DNA of 64,000 nucleotides from positions 75,656 to 139,655 of the forward strand of contig MU277734.1 in assembly GCA_022385805.1 (NCBI GenBank). The letters are read 5' to 3'. The position numbers and the translations under genes were made by a program. Source of the DNA: Pilatotrama ljubarskyi. Its lineage: Eukaryota; Basidiomycota; Agaricomycetes; Polyporales; Polyporaceae. Numbering within the stretch: the first letter of the stretch is position 1; every line of letters begins with the position of its first letter. Shown one piece after another: positions 12,164 through 22,782 of the stretch. The notes below the pieces were generated by a model. It searched no databases. It was given only the letters and a program-made list of their open reading frames with translations, and had not been told where the DNA came from.

Positions 12164-15044
12164 AGCATACGGTGTCAGGGTGAGATTCCTCACAGGCCCG
12201 GCGCAAACCACGCCGGATTTGTCCTGTTCATGCCCAAGTTCACCGAACGCTTCAGAAGACGCTACTGGGCACGCAGCAACGACGACTGAACGCTGGATAC
12301 GAGGCATTCCGGGGACCATCTGGAAGTACTTCCTCGGTAAGGCTCCCGTTTTAGCCGTGGTCGGGTCGATAGCGTAGCGCGGCTCCTCGACGCCCGCATT
12401 GGAGTCGCCATCCTGCGCATGAGGGTCGAGGCAATACAGAATCTGGCCTCGTCGCACTGCGACTAATCCGACACGACGCGTCTCTGAGATAAGCGTGTCA
12501 GCGTGAGGATCCATGGCATTTTCGGGAGGTGCTGAGGACGTTACCTGTCTGGATTGCGATCGGCACATCCAATACGACCTTAGTAACACCCGGTGCGATA
12601 GTAACCATGTGCAGGCCGTCCATAGGAGTGCATCTTTGGGCTTCGCTTCCGTTGACCGATATGGTCGCGTTCTCCGACCAACCAGGTACCCGTACAAAGT
12701 ACCGGAATTCCTTTGCAGCTACTATTGTCGATGTAGACTCTCCCGCTCCATAGGGATAGGCCGTGTCAACCGTGACTGACACCTTGTTGCCTGTATATTC
12801 TCCTTCACTCGACCTGGACGACTATGCTGGGGGATTTGGATCGGAGAACTCACCTCCTGCAAGGGTTGTATTGATGGCGAAGGGGCCTATCTGGGCCTGG
12901 ACGAGCGATGTTCGATCTGGCGTCACCAAGAACCCGTCGTAGACGACATCGGGCAATCCGGCAGGATAGCTCGGAACCTCACAGCTGTATATGCCAATGT
13001 CAGCCACGCCCACAGTGGAACATAGTAGCTACTTCGAGAGATCTCACGATATATCGTGGGTCATGCCTTTGAAAAGATCGTAGTATGGCCTGCAGAATAT
13101 GCGACAGTGATTCAGCGGTTGACGTGCAGCAACGTGTGTGTAGAACACTCACCCATCTTCGAGATACCAGCCTCGGCAATAGTCCAGACCGCTGTGTACC
13201 GACCACCCGGTGGTAAAAACTTACACGGACAAAGTTCCTTATTATCATACTCTGCGTCAGATGTTTAAGGCACTCACTCCATCGAACCGCCCAGAAGGCG
13301 TTGTGCAGGATCCGCTCCAAGGCATTGGCGAACTTCGGATGACCGGTCACCTCGTAGAGATAGGATGCGCTGTCGAGCGCTGTGGTCACCGACTGCCACT
13401 CGCCATTGGTTGCATCGAGCCACACTCACCTACGCATCGTTTCCTACGTAGACCATATCAGTACAGCATCGCATATTCCGGTTTGAGCGGACTCACAACG
13501 ATGACGTGCATCCTTGAGTTGCGTTGCGTGTAAGCTGCATCAATGGCGCCGAAGACTCGCGAAACCGTTCGCACCTTTCATGATGACGGAAGCCATCTTC
13601 GCGCACATAGGGAATGAACATTCCTGCAGGCTCAGCGTTGCCATCGAAGAGCGAGTCCCAGGCGTCATGAACCGCCTGAAGGGCTAATGATATGTTGGTG
13701 TCACTACCTGCTTGATCCAGCATGGCACAAATCAGACGGAGCACATACCGCGCTTCCCGCCATCGAGGCGGTACCTGGCTCCGACGGCCATCAGTGCATT
13801 CGCTGCCTTCATGGCGCGCCAATAGGTTCCTACATCCGGAAGCTGTCCGCCTTCCATGCTCATTGCGGGGAAGTTCTAGTACCCGCATTCATACGTCTCC
13901 CACATAACCACAGTCAAGACGGGGTCGTACCTCCGCTCTGAAAAGATGGGACCACGAGTCGTCGCTTCGCATAAGCATAGCCATGGTCTCAAGGAGGAAC
14001 TCCTCTCTGTCGTTCGGGTGGAACTCGTACAGCCTGAAGGGGTCACGGATCGGATTCAGCAGGAGAGCAGCACATATGACATATGGTGATGGTACCTACC
14101 ATTGGAGTGCCACCAGAAAATCGCCAGCAAACGCCCAGCTTTCGTCGTCTATCCCTTCTCCGTGGTGGAGCATCTTGTTCACCAGAGTGGCGAACTTATG
14201 CAGAGCAACGGCGACACGATCACAACGCGCCGGCTGTGCCTCAGCGATGCGGATTGCTCCCAGGAAAAAGGGAAACCTGCGGAGTCAAGCTGTGAGTGAC
14301 GGATCTGCAAGGTGCGAGCGACTACCCCGACACACCTCGCGGAAAGCTGGCGCGGCTTCGTGGTATTGACTTCCGGTCCGATCCAGCCGTCGGAATCTTG
14401 GGAGTCGATGAAGTAGTCTAGGAATTGTTCCACCTGAGACTGGACTACCGGGATGCCAACCACTCCGGCGACTGTCACCATGTCATTCTGGGGCAGTGTG
14501 AGAACATGAACCCGGTTGCATGTAGCAATGCCTTTAGGCTACTCACGAACCATAGGCTACCAGCTGGAAGAAACAGAGTCAGTATAACGGATGATGATGC
14601 CTGGAGGCTTCTGCTGACCCCCTTCGATCGTATAGACCGTCTTGAGCTTTGCCGATTTAGAGACCCATTCCGTGTTCGCGTGAGAGAGGCTGTCATCGGC
14701 TGAGATGATGAACCGGTGGAAGTCCGTGTGGTGCTCACTATGTGTAGAACCCTCGATCCGTCCCTAGACGAGTGCCATCGTTGCCGATCTGAGGACGAAG
14801 ACAATCCAGTTAACCAAGAGGCTCGGTATGAGATGCGTCGACACAACGTACATGACTCTGGATCCATCCGGCAGGCTTCACGTTCCCAAGCGGCAAGTTG
14901 ACGAACTTCTTCGGAACGACTGCATGCGGTGCTTGTCAGCGCGTCTAAACTGAGCACGAAGGGCTATCACGTACGACTTCTCGCGGCGTCGCAGCCATAG
15001 ACGGCGGTGAGCACGCTGAACAGGATCAAGAGTAGGTTCATCAT
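12164..15044 (-). CDS. secreted GH127-like glycosidase (DUF1680, beta-L-arabinofuranosidase family)
   Basis: Multi-exon gene on the minus strand. The start ATG ATG at 15044 gives a clear signal peptide (MMNLLLILFSVLTAVYG). It is followed by FVNLPLGNVKPAGWIQSH, the GH127 N-terminal motif. Well-supported exons include 15044-14975, 14919-14852, 14487-14336 (QVEQFLDYFIDSQDSDGWIG) and 14276-14100 (RFPFFLGAIRIAEAQPARC). Further blocks are YLYEVTGHPKFANALERILH (about 13350), a SCEVPSYPAG block (about 12980), AYPYGAG and FRYFVRVPGWSENATISVNG (about 12740-12650), and RRVGLVAVRRGQILYCLDP (about 12460). GH127 enzymes remove beta-L-arabinofuranose from plant glycans. The family's CC motif reads SC here, and the E-x-C ligand pair appears as E-W-Q, so activity is uncertain. 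Exons near 14550-14790 and the 3' end are unresolved. Confidence 0.78.
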
Positions 15045-15516
15045 GCTCTTGTTTGCGCCAGGAGATCGTCCGTGAGCTCCCCTTATCAACTCTGCGAGTA
15101 AACTCAACACAGGTCAGTTGAGGCTCAACACGTCACCAAAGACAGCGCTATATGTCTTCCGAGTCGAGCCGCCCTGTCGGCAGGAGTACGGCCCCCCGAT
15201 GACAGACCGCAGGGCGACATTGATCTTCTTCAGTCCTTTCAGCTATGTATATCATGTAGTTATCAAAGCGCCAATTCCGCAGTACAGTAAATGGGAAAGC
15301 GATATGCGAGAGCAGGAGCGTACCATCCAAGCCAGTGGAATCGTGGCGTCAAATTGAACGTACGTGTAGGCGCCATCAAAGCAGAAGTCCGCTGTGGCAA
15401 AGCACGTATCTTACATTTCGGATGAGGTGTCAGAAGACAAACCCGACATGGCATCGCACTATCCAAGGCGAAGCGGCAGTGCGCCGTCACTCCGGCTGAC
15501 GCCTACGCCGCACAGC
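15045..15516. other. intergenic
   Basis: No gene seen. It lies between the 3' end of the DUF6593-like gene and the start of the GH127-like gene, both on the minus strand, so it should hold the latter's promoter. Confidence 0.4.
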
Positions 15517-16437
15517 TCAGTTAAAGATAGAAGACATGGTCATCGGGGAGGGTGTTAGCCTTTTCCGCTCTACGACCAACGCTGATGTGAGGATGTGGTC
15601 GATGATGTGCTGACCATCGGGGAAGATCTTGAGGGACGCCGGTTGCGGTTTGCCCTGGTGGGTGCTGGAAGGCGAGCAGACGACGAATGCTGCAATCATG
15701 GGACCCGATGGACGTCCCGCCTTGTCCAACAGGTAGCACTGCTCTGTATTGAGACGGGATATGGCGCCAGCTGGACGTCCCAGGACTCACGTAACGTACG
15801 GGGCTCTCGCGATGCCAGCCGATGGTACTTCCGGGTTCCTCGTCCCAGTTCCATTGCCAGATGCGTCCCTGTGTAGGGGTTGTACAGAATCAGTGAATGC
15901 TTATCTCGATTGCCGTGGATGCAATAACTGACGTCACTCGGTTTGCCCGTCCTCGACAGCACCGAGTCCATGGATTTCTCCGAGCCGTTCATATTGACAG
16001 TAGCCCGCTGGGTCGAGATGCCCATCCTGTAGGATGTATCAGCCATCTCAACGTTACACTGAGCTTATACGGAGATGGACATACTCGAAGGAACTCACGA
16101 AATCTCCCCTATCATGCAACCGTCTGATCACAGTGATGAAAGAAGACGGGATGAAGCAGTTCATAGATACGGAAATGTGATAATGTACAGCAGAGTCCGC
16201 GTACGCGACCATGGTGTTGAAGCCATCCTGATGGAAGACCAGCACAAGTGAGCTCGGCGGAGGAGGCAGCGGCTTGCTAGGCTTTGCCGTTTCAGTCGCG
16301 TCTACAATCGTTGTCGAGGAGGCCGTCGATAGATCCGATCGAGAGAGACCGGAAAGACGAGGCTTGCGTTTCACAGTGCGCGGGTTCATGTCCGACCTCG
16401 ACGAGAGTTGGAACGGTACCTGTAGCCCCATGTTCAT
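15517..16437 (-). CDS. DUF6593-like protein
   Basis: Four exons on the minus strand (16437-16085, 16026-15933, 15868-15796, 15743-15517; introns 58, 64 and 52 bp) give about 248 residues. An N-terminal Arg/Pro-rich stretch precedes the domain, which contains SFITVIRRLHDRGDF, SDGRIWQWNWDEEPGS (the D-G-R-x-Y/W-x-W motif of the family) and the closing strand HIILTSALVVERKR, with CYLLDKAGRPSGPMIAAFVV between them. DUF6593 proteins are common in mushrooms and of unknown function. The donor of the third intron (GTTACG) is weak; a nearby GTGAGT would be stronger but breaks the phase. An in-frame stop just upstream supports the start at 16437. Confidence 0.7.
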
Positions 16438-17378
16438 CTCCGCGTCTTCTCACGACTCGAGTGCGCTGTCAACGCTGTGCATGGAAGGTAGCTTACGAAC
16501 CTGTGGTCGTCTACACGCCATACTCCGTTCCGCGTGGTGGACGTGAACGCCGAAGGCGTTCCTGGCACTAAACTTCGCTCAATTGCCTCGCGGTCACCCA
16601 GGCGAGTCCTCTGTGAGTCCGTCGGCGAGTATGGCCCGTAATGGTGTATCACCCTAGGAGCTAGGCTGGAACGTTCTGAACACGAGTCTCCGCGCTCGTG
16701 CGCTCGCACATGCTGGCGTCGGACTCGGAGGCCGCGGTCATTCGACCGTGTACACCAGACGTGCAGGCTGATAGAGGATCAATATCGGAGTGGTCTCGAG
16801 TCCCGGAAGGTGCGCACAATACTGCTGCAAGGACACCTTATTAGATTCACTGGGGAAGTATAGAATACGAGCAAAAAGCAGTAACACTGACACTATACTG
16901 TACCCGTACTCACGCTTGTGGCACGTGTCGGACGCCCGGGGCCGTTCTCGGGCCGAAGCGGGAAAGCTCCCGAGTCCCGAATACCGCCGATTGTGGGCCA
17001 CTGGGCGCTCGAGCACCGCTCTTAGACTTTCGCGCAGACTTGCACCAAGATTCCAAGACGCATTCCTATGGCTTGCTGTATGGCTGCGTGGAATCTACAA
17101 TGTCGACTTATCGACCAACAAGACGGGTGTCTGCTTGAACTCCTACACACTCTGCTTGCACCCTCGGTATCTAAGTGCTCAGCGCGTATTTCTCGCAAAC
17201 GCGAATAGCCCTGCCATTTCCCGACGGCACGGAGTACAACCAATCGTAAGTCAGTGCCATCGTCCGCCCCATGTTCGCAAGTCTTCTTACCGGTTGTCAA
17301 TCACAGAATCTGTGTGTCTCGACTTCAGGAGAATCCTGCGCCGCGGAGCAGTTCCCGGCGCGTCATCATGCAGAGTAG
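16438..17378. other. intergenic
   Basis: No supported gene. A 223-codon plus-strand frame crosses the right part (16790-17461), but it overlaps the last exons of the minus-strand gene, has no recognisable domain and uses codons unlike the neighbours. Confidence 0.4.
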
Positions 17379-19488
17379 TCACCATAGACGCCTACACCCC
17401 TCCACCGATAGCTGCACCAAGAGACGGACCACGAATACCTATGGAATACGGTACGCGATGAGCACAACCTCCCTTGAAACTATCAGGGCTGAAAGGCTCA
17501 CCAGGAAGTCTATGCTCGCTGCGAAGGCGGGCCTACCGCAGCCGGGACGGTCCCTCGTTCCATCTTCCCCTTGCTCGTCATGCACTCCTTGTCTCTCCAC
17601 GTCGACTTCCCAAGAGCGAATGGTGACGGTAGGACCTGAGATCGTGCCGTATCTGTGGTGCCCTCCCCTTCGTGGACTGGGCGCCTCACTGATAGGTGTC
17701 TTTGATGCTATCACCTCCGTCCCTTGAGCTCTAGGGAAGATGTAGATGGATGCCTCTTGGGTCCCGACAGCTTCCGCATTGCCTATGCTTGTTCCTTGAC
17801 TCCTTGTGTCGTGCGGTGTCTGGCATAGTCAGCGTAGTCGGCTTATGGTCCTGGGACGTACCAGACGACTTACCTGGTGGAGGATCTGTGTCCCGGTCGC
17901 TCCTGGCTTCTTCGTATCGGCATCTTCGCTAGCCTCGCTTCCCTCGAACCCTGGGCGATGCTCGTGCCCATCGCTAGACTGATCGGAAACTGGCACGTCT
18001 GGTTCTCCTTCCATGAAGCGAAGATCGCCCTCTGCTTGGCTACCGAGCGGGTCCACTACGGTCGTTCCTGCTGCCGACCAGGAAGACTCGTCGAACAACT
18101 CCTTCGTCTCCTCTGCAAGAGGTTCTTCCGCAGGAATCACAGCCGGTACTGCCTCTTGTTCGCATTGGACGATCATGCGACCATCCAATAGTTGGTCTGA
18201 CGGAGATGGCAAGGAGTGGAGTAGAACGAGGAGGGCTCCATAAACCAGGTAAGTCTGTCTCTCGGGACTGCCCAGTTGCCCAGCATCGAGGACTGTATGC
18301 GTCACAGAATAAATCTGGTCTCCCGATTCGCCCTTGCTCTTGTGTGCGCCTGCAGGATCCTCCGAGTCGACGACGACTGGGAAGGGCGTGGCACTATCTC
18401 CGGCTTCTTGCATCTGCTCTTCGCGTTGATGCACAAGGCTCGTCGCCTCATACTCGTTGTCGTGGGCTAGGGCTGTCGCGTCTCCTTGGGCGCAACCGCC
18501 TTCTTGGTCCGTTCGCGTTTCCATGATTGTGTCGACGAGCGCATCTTTCGCCGTTGCATACAGGTCGCATACTCCCTCGCCCTCGCCCTCGCCCTCTCCC
18601 TCATCCTGCCCCTCGCATTCGACGCTCCCAACGTCATTTGTGCTGACACCATCCTCGGGTGTACCGTCTGCGTCCTCTTCGTCCCGATCCTGAGTCTCCG
18701 CCAACCGCACATGCTGGGAAATCCACGAACACCACATCTCTCCCTCCGCTTGATCTTCGAGTGCTTCCTCCTGCCGGCGCTTTTGCTCCGCGCGTTCCAC
18801 GACGAGTCGCTGTCGCTTGCGTTCCTCATGGAAGGGTTGCACTTCGTGGGCGAGGACCTCCACTCGCTTCGTCCGCCTGCCTGGATCGCGGCTCTTCCTG
18901 GGCGCGGGAGATGCGGCTCGTCTCTGAGAGCCGCTCTTCAGCTGTGTGACGGCAGGGACACGCCCTGAGGAGGGGCTGGCGAGCGTGCTTTGTCGCTTCC
19001 GGAGGGCGCGCTCGAGGCTCCTCCCGTTCGACAGGTCCCGTTCAAGCTTCTTCAGCCTCTGCTTGTGCCCTTCGTCGACTGGTACGAGAGGCGGCGCGTT
19101 CAGCATCTTATGAGCGAAGGGCGCGTCATTCGTACGTACCTGCGACGAAGAACCGCACGTCGTGCTCTTTGCGCAGCCGAATCTCTCGCTCGAGCGCGTC
19201 GAGGTATTCGCGCATGCCGTCCGCGTGGAACTCGACTCGCGCCCGGTCGAGACGGCGCACGTCGCTGCGCTTGAGTTGTGCGTATATGCGCAGCGCATTC
19301 GCCTGCGTCGCTGCAGCCTTGTAATCGATGTAGCTCGCCTCGAAGTCACCTTCGTGGGCGGCACAGCAGAACTTGGCCGAGGGAGGGACGGGCGCGAGGC
19401 AGCGCTTGATCCCAGCAATGTCGGTGATGTCTTCACCGTCTGGGACGGTTAGGAGAGCGTGGCATATGCGACGAGATCTTCTGATCAT
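17379..19488 (-). CDS. Cys/His-motif, coiled-coil, tail-anchored protein, tandem copy 1
   Basis: Exons on the minus strand are 19488-19140, 19078-17874, 17819-17502 and 17438-17379 (introns 61, 54 and 63 bp), giving 643 residues. I do not recognise a named family. The N-terminal domain has C-x11-C-x2-H (residues from about 38, ending FCCAAH), then helices leading to RFFVAVDEGHKQRLKKLERD. A charged middle follows, with EERKRQRLVVERAEQKRRQE and an EGEGEGEG run, then an acidic, probably disordered region. The last two exons together make one hydrophobic C-terminal segment (IDFL joined to VFVVRLLVQLSVEG), as in tandem copy 2 (19848-21156). The first intron splits the FF-x-x-x-D-x-GH motif in phase 1 in both copies. 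A tail-anchored zinc-binding protein is an inference; no function is assigned. Confidence 0.72.
18574..18596. repeat. CCCTCG microsatellite inside coding exon
   Basis: A short hexamer repeat on the plus strand encodes alternating Glu-Gly on the minus strand within tandem copy 1. It could vary in length between strains without shifting the frame. Confidence 0.7.
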
Positions 19489-19847
19489 AGCGTTGTACGT
19501 CGTGCAGAGCTGAGGGCGAGGGTTGAAGCTAAGAGGGGAGAGGAAGAAGAGAGGCCGAGCACTCCGAGCAAGTAGAACGCGGGGCGAGATTCGCATTCGT
19601 CGACGTGCGAGTGCTTCCCGCCCGATTCGGAGGTCATACTGACAATCAAGACGCGTACCCAATAACAACGTCCAGGCTTCCCGTATGTAGGTACGTGTGA
19701 AAGAGCAGACAGCAGGGAAATGCTGACATAGACCGCGGGGACTCGTATCTCTTGCATATCTTCTCTGACTCTGCCCCGGAACCACCCAGCGCACCATCCA
19801 CGAGGTACTGTACCTCTCAGCATCCTCTACATATACGGCCTCGACTT
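19489..19847. other. short intergenic gap between tandem paralogues
   Basis: These 359 bases lie between the stop of tandem copy 2 (19848) and the start of copy 1 (19488). The frame of copy 1 stays open through here up to copy 2, which gives a misleading long read-through. The spliced models put a stop and a promoter region here. Confidence 0.5.
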
Positions 19848-21156
19848 TCATCCAATCCATCGCACAAACACTATGAACGCAGAAGCATGCTATGTTCACG
19901 AAGGTCAGTTCGCGAGCTTTCGAGTACAGTATCAGGCCGCAACTCACCAGCAGGAGCAGCAGCACGAAGGCACCCCGCCACGATCCCAGGCAGCTCCGTC
20001 CTGTTTCGTCCCGAGAATGCCCGTTTGTCGCGCACTGCCTCTCCACATCGACGTTGTGTCTGATGCTCCGAGTCACGTTGACCTGAGGGCCGGCATTCGT
20101 GGTGAACTGGGGATAGACCCGCGACGAGAAGGGTCGCTGCGCGGGCGGCGTATGCGGGCCTAACAGCGGCTGAACCTCTGAGTCAGACGGCCAGGGTGCG
20201 CTTGCGGCCGCCTGGTGGTCGGCACATGGCCGAGTCCGTGCGGCAGCGTCCTCCTGCTGAGACTGCGCCGCTCGTTCTGCAGCTGCAGCCCTACGCAACT
20301 GCTCCGTCTTTGCGGCTGCCGCTTGCTCCATCCGCTGCCTCTTCAGAGCCTGCGCCGCCTCCTTTCGTAGCGTCTCCTCATCGCGCTGTCTTTGCGCCTC
20401 TTCCTGCTGATTGCGCGTCTCTTGCCTGTGCACCTCTTGCCTTGATGTACTCTCCGTCCTCTGCGCCTTTGCCACCCTGCGTGACTCCTCTTCGACAAGT
20501 CGTCCCAAGCTCTCCGCTTCCTTACGGATTCTGCCGGTCTCTGCTTTCCGCCTGTATGCGGCCTCCGCTCGTTGTGGGGCTGGCATGCCCTCAAAGGAGC
20601 GGTCCTCGATCTCGTGCTGGGCCTCTACAGCCTCGCAAACGAGCGCGTCTCTGCAGCGACGCAGCAGGCCGAGTACGGTCTCGCTCTCTTCGCGCTTCGT
20701 TCTCAGCATCTGCAGCCACTTCGCGTGACCGTCGTCCTCTATGCCGCGGTGAGCCTCATACGACTAGGCGGAAGGCATTAAGGCCTCACGTTCCGCGAAG
20801 AAGCGACTATGGTGCCTCTCGCGCCCTTCGATCTCCTTCTTGATAGCGCGGACGTACTGCTCCCTGGCGCCGATAGCCCTCTCGATGTCGTTCTCATTCC
20901 AGTGCGCCTCGTTCCGCCAATCAGGCTCGGCCGCTACGACCCTGCCGAGGCGCTCGACCTCCGTGGACGTGGCCTTGTACTCCAAGACGAGTGCGACGTG
21001 CTGGCTGCGGTGCGCCTTGCAGAGGCGCGGGTTCTCTCCATAGCTCCAGCGAGTGCAGGGGGGTTCGTCGCCGGAAGGGATGACCTGGCACGCCTTCTCC
21101 GGGGGAGGCAGACGTGCGACCGAGCCTTCACGTTGGGTGGATTGACGTACTGGCAT
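19848..21156 (-). CDS. Cys/His-motif, coiled-coil, tail-anchored protein, tandem copy 2
   Basis: Exons on the minus strand are 21156-20790, 20738-19948 and 19889-19848 (introns 51 and 58 bp), giving 399 residues. The N-terminus holds CQVIPSGDEPPCTRW and CKAH, i.e. C-x10-C-x11-C-x2-H, a possible zinc site. Helices follow, then RFFAEQDDGHAKWLQMLRTK. The 20-40% Arg/Glu/Gln coiled coil includes QEEAQRQRDEETLRKEAAQA. Near the end is a basic region, and the hydrophobic tail is FVLLLLL joined across the last intron to HASAFIVFVRWIG. Architecture, phase-1 first intron and split tail match tandem copy 1. The start ATG at 21156 is the first giving the Cys motif with a short leader. Function unknown. 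Confidence 0.74.
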
Positions 21157-22782
21157 GGTGGTTGGCGCTTGGGCAACGGGCCTGCTGGAGCTTTTCTGGG
21201 GATATTCGGAGGCCCGTGGGTGTTTCTGTGGGCATGTAGGACGTCGTGGTGCGATGGAAAGTGCGAAGAGGCGACGAGCACGACGAGTAGGTGTATAAGG
21301 TTCGGCGTGCCCCCCTGCCAACCTGTGGCCGCATGGCGCCGGGGTGGATGTGCTACAAGCGGATCCGGTGCGCTTGCCATCTTATGGCAGATCGCCAGGG
21401 CACCGCCGCTGTCCGATAGTGCTATATAACGAGGCTCCATAATGCACTGTGCGATACACAGGACAGAGGTGCATCAAACTGCATACACCACCGCTCGCAG
21501 CATTCGAAACATATGATTATCTACTAGTAGCTCTGGCTTACATCTATCAGCACGTCGACGGCGTGACTACGAAGGACCCACTCCGCGAGCGTGATTGAAA
21601 CTGAAGACTGAGACGGAACGCAGCCCCAGTACTTGCTATTATTTCACGGATACGTACCTATATGATACAGTGGACGAGGGTGGACTCGGACCAGAACGCG
21701 AGCTGGTGGGCGCTTATCCACGTCAAGGTCGGGCGCCTAAACACATCGCTGACTTGCTGGATACCACCACTACTTGCAATTGTGCCCGTCGTATGCTGGC
21801 CCTACTGCCACTTTACAGAGCAGTATACAGGACATTGGCCATTTGGAACCGCCGAATGCCTCCGAAAATCTCGACATGCGCACAAGCCCAATTGGCGCAG
21901 GAACACACCGGTGTGTCGGGACGAACCACCGGGTGCCCGTCTGACCCAGTCTACCACTGCGTAGTGCTCTACAGCGGCCTATAACTTATGACTTAGAGCC
22001 TGAGTTTGTTGAATGGCGGATATAGGCGCCTTGCAAAGAGAAACCAAGGCTCGCCATGACAGTCGATGTATTCGACGGACGGGGGTGCTTGGCAGGCAAG
22101 GTCGACAGTACCGGCTTTCTCTGCTAGGGAGGCGGTGAGTCCCGTTTCGAGTGCATATATTGTTTATGGTCCCTGCTAGAAGTAGTACAACCACCGGAAA
22201 CTCCTCCTTTGTGCTTGCCCTTCGTGGATCGGCAGCGCTGATTCTCGGTGCCCTTCCGCTCGCAAAGTGCTCACGTTGCGCCCCACCAGATGAAACAGAA
22301 ACAGCTTATCGCTGGGGCTTAGTTGCCGGACCTCGGGCTGTTGCCCGGTAACTTGCTTCGGACCCTCATGCTCGGACTTCTGCCCTCGCCACGAGGCCAG
22401 TCGGAACGGTGATCAAGTCCGGCTCTCCCCCATCCTACAGTTGCTGTTCCCCGTCCGTCCACGCTAAGCGGATCTACTTACGGTACGCATGATCGTCCCC
22501 CCGCCCGTTCCAATCGTCAGCCTATTCAGCAGATACTGCCACAACGCCACAATCTCTGCCACGCCGGCGCCAGCGCGCCTTGTGACCCGCTTCACAGTCC
22601 GCGCACGTCCGCCGGCCTGGCTCATACCCATCCGGTGTTCTAAGCCACACGTACACCCGCGCTCCTGTCCGCGGCGGAGTGAAGGCTTGATGTGCAGAGC
22701 TGCGGTTGCATTATTGTTCGGGCGCGATAAATATCGAGCCGTCGTCCTCAGATGACTTGCCACGCTTCCATCCGTCTCTGAC
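21157..22782. other. intergenic
   Basis: No supported gene in this 1.6-kb stretch between divergent genes. It should contain the promoters of tandem copy 2 (minus) and the MetE-like gene (plus). Confidence 0.4.

Noticed and set aside
16790..17461. 223-codon plus-strand frame
   Set aside because: Overlaps the last exons of the minus-strand gene and lacks any motif.
19126..20709. 527-codon minus-strand frame read as one gene
   Set aside because: It fuses exon 2 of one tandem paralogue with exon 1 of the next; splice sites and a stop at 19848 separate them.
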